Source of the DNA: Alphaproteobacteria bacterium
GTDB taxonomy: Bacteria > Pseudomonadota > Alphaproteobacteria > Micavibrionales > Micavibrionaceae
Reading direction: 5' to 3'
DNA: 11,934 nucleotides
Assembly (NCBI GenBank): GCA_016763095.1
Contig: JAESUK010000031.1
Coordinates: 1-11,934, forward strand
Below, piece after piece: positions 1 through 5,548 of this stretch (positions within the stretch are counted from its first letter, which is position 1; each line of letters begins with the position of its first letter). The translations under genes were made by a program, and so were the position numbers. Under the pieces are notes generated by a model. The model did no database searches. It saw only the letters and a list, made by a program, of their open reading frames with translations, and was not told where the DNA came from.

Positions 1-339
1 GATGAAAAGGATGTTCAAAGCGAAGTGGTTGAGCAGGAAGAAGAAAATTGGGCGCGCGCTTCTGTCCTGCTAAAGACCTGCAAGGATAAAGAGCTTCTTG
101 ATCAGAAGCTTCACGAAAATACGATTCTTCTAAGGCTATTTCATGAGGAGGGGGTGCGCGTTCTCGATTCAACAGACCTGATTGCAAAGTGCCGGTGTTC
201 TGAAGAGCGCCTTTTGGGTATTCTCTCAACGATGCCGAAAGATGATATAGCGCATATCGCTGAAGATGGAAAAATAATGATGACATGTGAGTTTTGTAAG
301 ACAACTTATGCTATCATACCCCCAGATGAACTTTTGTAA
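1..339 (+). CDS. hslO: Hsp33 redox chaperone, C-terminal part (5' end outside window)
   Basis: Hsp33 is a cytoplasmic holdase activated by oxidation. Its C-terminal zinc-binding redox switch releases zinc and forms disulfides under oxidative stress. The reading frame is open from base 1, so the N-terminal core is outside the window and only about 112 residues are visible. The diagnostic zinc motif is present: Cys-Arg-Cys (codons 190-198), then 29 residues, then Cys-Glu-Phe-Cys (codons 286-297). This fits the family pattern CXC-X(27-32)-CXXC. The stretch 'EERLLGILSTM' after the first pair and the end 'CKTTYAI' are also typical of Hsp33. The stop at 337-339 lies inside the next gene, giving a 14-base overlap. 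All four zinc cysteines are intact, so the switch is probably functional. Confidence 0.95.
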   Translation, partial: DEKDVQSEVVEQEEENWARASVLLKTCKDKELLDQKLHENTILLRLFHEEGVRVLDSTDLIAKCRCSEERLLGILSTMPKDDIAHIAEDGKIMMTCEFCKTTYAIIPPDELL

Positions 340-883
340 AAAATATGGTCTGTTGCTTGTCTCTACCGCTCTTTTGGGGGGATGTCTTACCACACCGCAA
401 ACAGTTCTTCCGACCCTAACATTCAATCAATATGCTTCCTCACCAATTTATTTTCAGAATGTAAAATATATGGATATAATGCGTGGTACATCAGAAAATG
501 ATACAGAAGCTCTTTTTAGAGATAGTGTCACGACATACTTCAGCCGAAGGTTTCAATCAAACGGTCTCTATAAAAACCAACTTAAAATAACACCTGTTAA
601 ATTAGAGACAGAGAAGTCTTACCTAAAGGTTGGTGGTGATAGAGATATGCTTTCGCCGTGGAAGTCTTATGACCGCTATAGATTTGTCAGTGAGCTTGAA
701 CTTGAAATGATATGTGATCAAACCGGCGATATTTGGAAGGACAGTGTCAAGATCTCCAAAATAACCAAAGTTCCCGGTCATTATAGCCCTTACAAAAGAG
801 ACATTCATATGATGGGTTTTTTAGAAGGCTATATTTCAGATATAGATACTGCCATTTTGAATACAATGACGCATAAATGCTGA
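326..883 (+). CDS. Small predicted lipoprotein of unknown function
   Basis: I do not recognise this family. With the start at 326 the protein has 185 residues. It begins with a lipoprotein signal: Lys5-Lys6, a hydrophobic stretch, and the lipobox Leu17-Gly18-Gly19-Cys20. It should therefore be exported and lipid-anchored at Cys20. The +2 residue is Leu, not Asp, so outer-membrane sorting is more likely than inner-membrane retention. The mature part is mixed alpha/beta and rich in Tyr, Lys and Asp, has one internal Cys, and ends in Cys. Start choice is uncertain. ATG 326 gives a compact signal peptide but has no clear Shine-Dalgarno sequence, and in-frame ATG 308 or GTG 287 would only lengthen the N-terminus. 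The gene overlaps the end of hslO by 14 bases, which suggests translational coupling. It converges on the trkH side with only 14 bases between stops, and I see no terminator hairpin there. Confidence 0.75.
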   Translation: MNFCKKYGLLLVSTALLGGCLTTPQTVLPTLTFNQYASSPIYFQNVKYMDIMRGTSENDTEALFRDSVTTYFSRRFQSNGLYKNQLKITPVKLETEKSYLKVGGDRDMLSPWKSYDRYRFVSELELEMICDQTGDIWKDSVKISKITKVPGHYSPYKRDIHMMGFLEGYISDIDTAILNTMTHKC

Positions 884-897
884 GTTAACACTTATAT

Positions 898-1023
898 CTA
901 GTCTTCTTTTTTATCTTCCTTTGCAGCTTCAACCGCTTTAACTTCGCGCTCTGTATATTGGCGACCAATAATAAATCCCGCAATAAATCCGATGATAGTA
1001 AGTGTTGCAATAAAAACAAACAT
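898..1023 (-). CDS. 41-residue single-span membrane protein coupled to trkH
   Basis: This short frame runs from ATG at 1023 to TAG at 898. It encodes 41 residues: one hydrophobic segment (about residues 2-20) with a small-residue pattern Gly12-X3-Gly16-X3-Gly20, then a charged tail starting RQYTERE and ending in a Lys/Glu/Asp cluster. The topology is probably a short N-terminus outside and a charged C-terminal tail in the cytoplasm. The translation signal is strong: GGAGGT (bases 1032-1037, minus strand) lies 8 bases before the ATG and includes part of the trkH stop codon. The gene starts 6 bases after trkH ends, so it should be translated from the same mRNA. By analogy with small accessory subunits such as KdpF it could stabilise or regulate the K+ transporter, but that is inference. 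I cannot assign a family. Confidence 0.72.
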   Translation of the reverse strand: MFVFIATLTIIGFIAGFIIGRQYTEREVKAVEAAKEDKKED

Positions 1024-1029
1024 TGTAAA

Positions 1030-2472
1030 TTACCTCCAAAAACGTGGTGAAAAGAGTACGAAGAGAGTGAATAGCTCAAGGCGACCAAGGAGCATTCCAA
1101 TAGATAAAATCCACTTAGCTGTGTTGGAGAGAGGTTGGAATGTACCCGTTGGACCAATGATGTCACCAAGCCCAGGTCCCACATTTGATATAGATGTAGC
1201 TGCCCCAGAGAGAGATGTTGTGATATCAAGCCCTGTAAGAAGCAGGCATAGGGCGATAGCGGCAAAAGAGAGTAGGTAAAGACACACAAAGCCAATAACG
1301 GACAATGGAACGTCATCAGACACGGCCTGACCGTTATAACGGGTGATAAACACGCCGTTTGGGTGTGTCAGACGCTTAATTTGGTGTTTGATGGTTGAAA
1401 ACAAGATTTGGTAACGGAATATTTTAATACTACATGTTGTTGATCCCGCACACCCACCAACAAACATCATAAAGAAGAATACGACAGTGAGTATGGCGCT
1501 CCAACCACTGAAGTCTGCATTCGTGAAGCCTGTACCTGTAATAATCGTGACAACACTAAAAAGGCTAAGCCGTATGGAGTCTAGTAAAGGGATGTCGAGA
1601 ACGCTGGAAAGGTGAAAGCTAGAAAAGAGCGTGATAACAGCAATAAATCCAAAAAAGACTCTGACTTGGCTGTCCTTAAGAAGGGGCTGTGCTTTCCCTT
1701 TTATCGCTTTCAGGTACAGAACAAAAGGCAGGGCACTAATAAGGATAAAGAGAATGGCCACAAGGTCAGCACCAGTACCTGCAAACGCGCCCATAGAATC
1801 ATCACGTGTTGAAAACCCACCCGTTGCAATCGTTGTCATTGAATGTGCTATCGCATCAAACACACCCATGCCAACAATGCGGTATGCAACAAAGCAGAAG
1901 GCGGTAAGTGCAAGATAGATAAAACAGATCATGATCGCGAGATCGCGCGCGCGCGGAAGGGCTTTCTCATTCTCTGAGGACTCGGTCTTAAAGAGCTGCA
2001 TCCCCCCAACTTTAAGTAGAGGTAAGATAGAGAGCGCCATCACAATAATTCCGATACCACCGAGCCATTGAAGTAACGCACGCCAAATCAGGATACCCGG
2101 GGGCGCATTATCAAGCCCCACGATAATGGTTGATCCTGTTGTTGTGATTCCAGATATAGCTTCAAAGGCAGAGTCTGTAAAACTAAGGTCTAGGGCAGAA
2201 AACCAAAAAGGAATACTCCCAAAGATAGATATGGAGAGCCATGATGTGGCTGTAATCAAAAACCCTTGTCGAACATTCAATTGAAATGGATCTCTACTGT
2301 GGTTGCTGATCGTAAGAATACCACCAAAGAAGACGGTAAACATGATGCACAGTGCAAAGACTTTCCAGTCATCGTGCCCATAATAAAAATCGGTAAACAT
2401 AGGAATCAGCATACTTGCACCCAGTATGGTAATCAGTAGACCGTTAATAAATAATATTGGACGAAAATTCAT
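1030..2472 (-). CDS. trkH: TrkH-family potassium uptake channel subunit
   Basis: TrkH is the inner-membrane K+-translocating subunit of the Trk system and normally works with the cytoplasmic NAD(H)/nucleotide-binding regulator TrkA. The 480-residue protein matches the usual length. All four pore-loop repeats of the SKT superfamily can be seen: TTTGST (110-115), TIATGGF (214-220), ITGTGF (311-316) and SNVGPGLG (429-436), each with the filter glycine. The conserved GGCAGSTTCSIKIFR stretch (339-353) and the family ending GRLELFTLFVLFSPRFWR (463-480) are also present. The start at 2472 gives the normal N-terminus (MNFRPILFINGLLI) but has no obvious Shine-Dalgarno sequence. trkA is not in the window. 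A terminator upstream (2538-2566) separates trkH from the OmpA-like gene, so it probably has its own promoter in 2473-2537. Confidence 0.96.
   Translation of the reverse strand: MNFRPILFINGLLITILGASMLIPMFTDFYYGHDDWKVFALCIMFTVFFGGILTISNHSRDPFQLNVRQGFLITATSWLSISIFGSIPFWFSALDLSFTDSAFEAISGITTTGSTIIVGLDNAPPGILIWRALLQWLGGIGIIVMALSILPLLKVGGMQLFKTESSENEKALPRARDLAIMICFIYLALTAFCFVAYRIVGMGVFDAIAHSMTTIATGGFSTRDDSMGAFAGTGADLVAILFILISALPFVLYLKAIKGKAQPLLKDSQVRVFFGFIAVITLFSSFHLSSVLDIPLLDSIRLSLFSVVTIITGTGFTNADFSGWSAILTVVFFFMMFVGGCAGSTTCSIKIFRYQILFSTIKHQIKRLTHPNGVFITRYNGQAVSDDVPLSVIGFVCLYLLSFAAIALCLLLTGLDITTSLSGAATSISNVGPGLGDIIGPTGTFQPLSNTAKWILSIGMLLGRLELFTLFVLFSPRFWR
1032..1037 (-). promoter_or_regulatory. 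Shine-Dalgarno of the small membrane protein, overlapping the trkH stop
   Basis: On the minus strand the last trkH codons read TTT TGG AGG TAA. The GGAGGT within them is a full-strength ribosome binding site, 8 bases before the ATG at 1023. Ribosomes finishing trkH therefore sit on the site that starts the next gene, an arrangement typical of translational coupling. Confidence 0.75.
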
Positions 2473-2520
2473 AAGAATATTTTAAACTGCGAGAAGGGGA
2501 AGTCCAAGCACAAAACATGA

Positions 2521-2526
2521 ATTATA
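2521..2526 (-). promoter_or_regulatory. Possible -10 element for trkH
   Basis: The minus strand carries a perfect TATAAT about 48 bases before the trkH start, in the only gap available for its promoter (2473-2537). No good -35 hexamer lies at normal spacing; that position falls inside the upstream terminator stem. This rests on a single hexamer in A/T-rich DNA and is therefore weak. Confidence 0.3.
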
Positions 2527-2537
2527 AAATGAAAACA

Positions 2538-2566
2538 AAAAAGCCAGAGAATGTCTCTGGCTTTTT
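2538..2566 (-). terminator. Intrinsic terminator after the OmpA-like lipoprotein gene
   Basis: A perfect inverted repeat has 13-base arms (AAAAAGCCAGAGA at 2538-2550 and its complement at 2554-2566) around a 3-base loop. Read on the minus strand, the GC-containing stem is followed by a run of T residues (TTTTTTGTTTTC), as expected of a rho-independent terminator. It lies 25 bases past the stop of the OmpA-like gene and before trkH. Confidence 0.92.
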
Positions 2567-2590
2567 AAAAATTCTATATGTTTGAAGTTC

Positions 2591-3529
2591 TTACTCGAAA
2601 GATATTTCAACACGACGGTTAGCAGGCTCTCTAACACCATCTGGTGTATTCACGAGAAGAACACTTTCACCGCTACTTGTAACATTAAGAAGATCAACGT
2701 TAACACCACGTTGTTGCAATGATTTTGCAACAGCATTTGAACGTTTGTTAGAAAGCTTCAAGTTGTAAGCGCTTGATCCTGATGTATCAGCATGTCCACT
2801 CACAGTTACTTTCGCTATGTTTCTTTTTGCAACTTCAGCAGCAACCGCGTCAAGAACGCTTGCGCCACTTTCTTCTATCATTGAAGAGTCAAAGTCAAAG
2901 AACACGATGTATTTAGCGTCTTCGATATTCATCGGAGCAACATCTTGAACAGGCATGTCTGTAACAGGTGCCATAACTTCTTCTACAGGAACTGGTGCAT
3001 TACCAAGTTTTGCTTCCAAAGCGTTCATAGCAGATGCAAATTCATTCTTACATACTACGTTTTCAGGTGTATCCCAGTTTTCTTCTTCTTGCTCAATCCA
3101 GCAATCGAAACGTGCTTGCGCAACAGCAGATTCTTTAGGAGCAAGTTCGCGTCCACCACGGTTGTAAGCATCGATCAAACGAGAGCGACCAAGACGAAGC
3201 GTGTCAATTTGATCTGGTTGTAGGTTCCAGTCGCTGATTGGCTCAGGCATCACTGCATCACCTTCAGCTGCTGCAAGACCTTTGCGTGCAAAATGAAGTG
3301 CGTCAGCAAAATCAAACATAGAGTTTTGCTCAATATTAGCATAATCCCTGTATTCATTTGTAAGATGCTGTGTAAAAGGGCTTCCTACCGGCTGAGTTTC
3401 ATTCAGCGCGTCAATTTCTGTGTGACTTTTAAATTGCTGTGAAGAAAGGTCAAGACCGTTGGATACATCACAAGCACCAAGAGTTAGAATAGTCCCTGCG
3501 AGGACAACTGAAAAAAGTGAACGTCTCAT
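2591..3529 (-). CDS. OmpA/Pal-family peptidoglycan-binding lipoprotein
   Basis: This 312-residue protein is probably anchored in the outer membrane by a lipid on Cys20 (lipobox Leu17-Gly18-Ala19-Cys20 after a hydrophobic signal) and bound non-covalently to peptidoglycan by its C-terminal OmpA domain. The OmpA domain spans about residues 205-312, beginning with the typical FDFDSS. The diaminopimelate-contacting Asp248 (in SGHADTSG) and Arg263 (in LSNKRSNAV) are both present, as is the closing NRRVEI. Residues 55-175 form a helical domain with FDCWIEQEEEN and two cysteines (143 and 160) that could pair in the periplasm. I associate this domain with alphaproteobacterial OmpA lipoproteins. A Pro/Val-rich linker (about 178-200) joins the two. 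An AAGGAG site lies 11 bases before the ATG. It resembles Pal in layout but is longer, and no tol genes are nearby, so I give no symbol. Confidence 0.92.
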   Translation of the reverse strand: MRRSLFSVVLAGTILTLGACDVSNGLDLSSQQFKSHTEIDALNETQPVGSPFTQHLTNEYRDYANIEQNSMFDFADALHFARKGLAAAEGDAVMPEPISDWNLQPDQIDTLRLGRSRLIDAYNRGGRELAPKESAVAQARFDCWIEQEEENWDTPENVVCKNEFASAMNALEAKLGNAPVPVEEVMAPVTDMPVQDVAPMNIEDAKYIVFFDFDSSMIEESGASVLDAVAAEVAKRNIAKVTVSGHADTSGSSAYNLKLSNKRSNAVAKSLQQRGVNVDLLNVTSSGESVLLVNTPDGVREPANRRVEISFE

Positions 3530-3645
3530 TGTTTATAGAGCTCCTTAAAATCTGGCTGTAAAAATTTAATATTTAAGTGGATTTACAATTAAATCACTCT
3601 ACTCATACCATGAGGGTAAGCAAATTAAAATAAAAACTTGATACT

Positions 3646-3674
3646 TATCTATCGGTAAATTCGAATGAAGTCAA
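3646..3674 (-). promoter_or_regulatory. Possible promoter of the OmpA-like lipoprotein gene
   Basis: On the minus strand TTGACT (3669-3674) is followed after 17 bases by TAGATA (3646-3651). The -35 match is good and the -10 match is poor. It would leave a 5' leader of roughly 110 bases, in which the inverted repeat CTCAT-ACC-ATGAG (3602-3614) lies. The evidence is weak. Confidence 0.3.
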
Positions 3675-3725
3675 AACTTTATTGGTAAGTTTTCCCATAT
3701 ATATGCATAGGGTTACGTTCTTTTG

Positions 3726-3755
3726 TTGACAATCTATACCCCAGTCTGCTTTATT
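3726..3755 (+). promoter_or_regulatory. Probable promoter of the DJ-1-like gene
   Basis: A perfect -35 hexamer TTGACA (3726-3731) is followed after 18 bases by TTTATT (3750-3755), a 4/6 match to the -10 consensus. It sits 58 bases before the ATG, in the divergent spacer, on the expected strand. A 10-base palindrome CATATATATG (3696-3705) lies just upstream and could be an operator, but A/T-rich palindromes of this size arise easily by chance. Confidence 0.5.
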
Positions 3756-3812
3756 CTCGAACTTCGAAATAAACATAATTAAAAGCCACAACATAGAAGA
3801 GGTCGTAATATA

Positions 3813-4277
3813 ATGAGTGTAAGCCACAAAGTAGCCGTGTTAATCGCAAATGGATTTAACGAAAAAGAACTTTCTGTAATTCAAAAGAAATTAATTAGCC
3901 AGAACATGGTAGCTAAAATGGTAAGCTCAGAAAACGGCGTTGTAAACGGTTGGGCAGACAATTCATGGGGATGTTTTTTCTCTGTTGATGATTCTATTAA
4001 CCAAGCCTTGGCATCTGATTATTCAGGACTCATTATAATGGGCGGCGATAAATCAATACAAAGACTATTGAAAACAGCACATACAGAACGTTTTGTGAAT
4101 TCATTCGTGCGTGTTGGTAAACCTGTTCTTGCTTTGGATGATGCACACCAAGTTGTTTCAACAGAAGAAAGCGTTGTAACGCATGTTGAAACAGTATCTC
4201 AGGACATGGGCGAAGTTTTGGATATGTTCCTTGTTTCTGTACAAGGACTTGATATTGAAATGGACATGGCGGCATAA
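3813..4277 (+). CDS. DJ-1/PfpI-like protein lacking the nucleophilic cysteine
   Basis: This 154-residue protein has the flavodoxin-like layout of the DJ-1/PfpI (class I glutamine amidotransferase-like) superfamily. It shows an opening strand and loop KVAVLIANGFNEKEL (6-20), a central SGLIIMGGDKS (71-81) matching the 'alvlpGG' region, and a nucleophile-elbow region KPVLALDDAHQVV (103-115). The position normally held by the elbow Cys (as in aaICHG) is here Asp109 or Asp110. The only cysteine, Cys54, lies elsewhere. The protease, glyoxalase or deglycase chemistry of the family is therefore unlikely, and a structural or sensing role is more plausible, as in the cysteine-less domain at the end of large-subunit catalases. 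A GAGGT Shine-Dalgarno lies 9 bases before the ATG. There is no signal peptide, so it is cytoplasmic. It is followed 45 bases later by prfB on the same strand. Confidence 0.75.
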   Translation: MSVSHKVAVLIANGFNEKELSVIQKKLISQNMVAKMVSSENGVVNGWADNSWGCFFSVDDSINQALASDYSGLIIMGGDKSIQRLLKTAHTERFVNSFVRVGKPVLALDDAHQVVSTEESVVTHVETVSQDMGEVLDMFLVSVQGLDIEMDMAA

Positions 4278-4286
4278 TCAACAAGC

Positions 4287-4296
4287 TATTATAATA
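4287..4296 (+). promoter_or_regulatory. A/T palindrome with possible -10 before prfB
   Basis: The 45-base gap before prfB holds the palindrome TATTATAATA, which contains a perfect TATAAT (4290-4295). No -35 hexamer lies at normal distance. It could give prfB its own weak promoter, or be a chance match in A/T-rich DNA. Read-through from the DJ-1-like gene is equally possible, as I see no terminator in the gap. Confidence 0.25.
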
Positions 4297-4322
4297 CTTA
4301 ACTCTGTTTAGGTCGAAATATA

Positions 4323-5427
4323 ATGAATGCGGATATAGCTAAAATCGTAAATGAAACAAAGGAGAACACTGATCTCCTGAGGAGGCATCTTTGACTGGGA
4401 TGTCTCAGCTTTACGTTTAGAGGAATTAAAAGCACTCTCCGAATCTCCAGATCTTTGGAACGATGCCGATAAGGCACAAACTCTCATGAAAGAGCTCAAT
4501 ACCTTAGAGGCTCAAATGAAGAATGTTTCTGATATGGAAGACGGAATTAACGACAGTCTTGAAATGCTAGAGCTCGCGGAAGAAGAGGGCGATGATGATC
4601 TCGTAAGCGAGATGGTCTCAGCCATTCAAGATATTCATAAAGAATCACAAAAAGCTCAAATTCTTAGCCTTCTCTCTGGGGATGCTGATGGAAAAGATGC
4701 GTATCTGGAAGTTAATGCGGGAGCTGGTGGTACGGAAGCTTGTGATTGGGCGAGTATGCTCCTCAGAATGTATATCCGTTGGGCAGAAGGGCGTGGCTAT
4801 AAGGTTATGGTCATTGATCGCCATGATGGGGATGGCGCAGGGATAAAATCCGCAACCATTCAAATCGAAGGGGATATGGCTTATGGCTGGTCTAAAACGG
4901 AGACAGGTGTGCATCGTTTGGTGCGTATTTCTCCGTTTGATTCTAACGCGCGTCGTCATACAAGCTTTGCGTCGGTAACCGTCACACCCGTTATTGATGA
5001 TTCTATTGAGATTGAAATAGAAGATAAAGATTTGAAAATTGATACATACCGTGCAAGTGGATCAGGTGGGCAACACGTGAACACAACCGACAGTGCAATT
5101 AGAATTACCCATCTTCCAACAGGAATCGTGGCGGCGTGTCAGGCGGAACGTTCACAGCATAAGAATCGCGCTACTGCCATGAATATGCTTAAAGCAAGAA
5201 TGTATGAAGCCGAGCTTCGTCGCCAAGAAGAGGCAAACAGTGAAACATACGATAACAAAACAGATATTGGATGGGGTCATCAAATAAGATCTTATGTACT
5301 TCATCCGTACCAAATGGTGAAAGATTTGCGCACGGGCGTTGAAAATACGCAAGCAAGTGCTGTCCTTGATGGTAAAATTGATAGCTTCCTTGAAGCCGCC
5401 CTTGCCTCTCGCTTGGATGCTAAATAA
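4323..5427 (+). CDS. prfB: Peptide chain release factor 2, expressed by programmed +1 frameshift
   Basis: RF2 recognises UGA and UAA stop codons and triggers hydrolysis of peptidyl-tRNA. The gene is read as 4323-4391 and then 4393-5427, skipping T4392, to give 367 residues (E. coli RF2 has 365). The first frame encodes 23 residues ending Arg-Arg-His-Leu and meets an in-frame TGA at 4392. Shifting +1 continues with Asp-Trp-Asp, matching the junction in known RF2. The stop-recognition tripeptide SPF is at 203-205 and the catalytic GGQ at 248-250. The residue four before GGQ is Ala (YRASGSGGQ), the common efficient form, where E. coli K-12 has Thr246. The family stretches GAGGTEACDWASML and ETGVHRLVRISPFDS are intact. 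AGGT lies 9 bases before ATG 4323. A caller that ignores the shift would start at an internal codon and lose the N-terminus. Confidence 0.97.
4380..4395 (+). promoter_or_regulatory. prfB programmed +1 frameshift site (RF2 autoregulation)
   Basis: The zero frame reads AGG AGG CAT CTT TGA C. AGGAGG (4380-4385) acts as an internal Shine-Dalgarno, 3 bases before the CTT slippery codon (4389-4391), and is followed by the TGA stop and C4395. This matches the E. coli arrangement in spacing and in the CTT TGA C core. When RF2 is scarce the ribosome pauses at TGA, slips +1 and makes RF2; when RF2 is plentiful it terminates after 23 residues. Confidence 0.96.
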
Positions 5428-5548
5428 AGTCATTTAATTTTTATTCGAAATTCTAACAGGGGAGAAAGTGCAGACCTGCTTGTTCTCACTGTGTTTCTGG
5501 TGTATTTATTACACTTGATTTTTGTCTTTAAACGAATCAGGTCTATTC
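5428..5548 (+). other. Intergenic region with weak hairpins and a possible leader peptide
   Basis: This 121-base gap separates prfB from the TcpQ-like gene. It contains a purine-rich AGGGGAG (5458-5464) just before a GTG (5468) that opens a 16-codon frame ending at TGA 5516-5518, with three Cys and one Trp. It also holds a small inverted repeat GTGTA-TTTAT-TACAC (5500-5514) followed by a T-rich stretch (TTGATTTTTGTCTTT). The hairpin could be a weak terminator for prfB or part of a leader. The stem is only five base pairs and A/T-rich, so neither reading is firm. Confidence 0.3.

Noticed and set aside
885..1316. A 143-codon minus-strand frame over the trkH 3' end
   Set aside because: It is in another frame from trkH and from the 41-residue gene, both of which have better start signals. 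Its Leu/Ser-rich product is a typical frame shadow of a membrane protein gene.
3602..3614. Inverted repeat CTCAT-ACC-ATGAG as a terminator or operator
   Set aside because: Five-base arms in A/T-rich DNA with no T run; too weak to call as a separate feature.
4392..4394. The in-frame TGA in prfB as a disabling mutation (pseudogene)
   Set aside because: It is the expected regulatory stop of RF2, with stimulator, slippery codon and following C all in place, and the remainder of the protein is intact.
4486..5427. prfB starting at the internal ATG 4486
   Set aside because: Sequence upstream to 4393 in the same frame continues RF2 homology, and the +1 frameshift signal joins it to the start at 4323. 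The internal start would remove the N-terminal part of domain 1.
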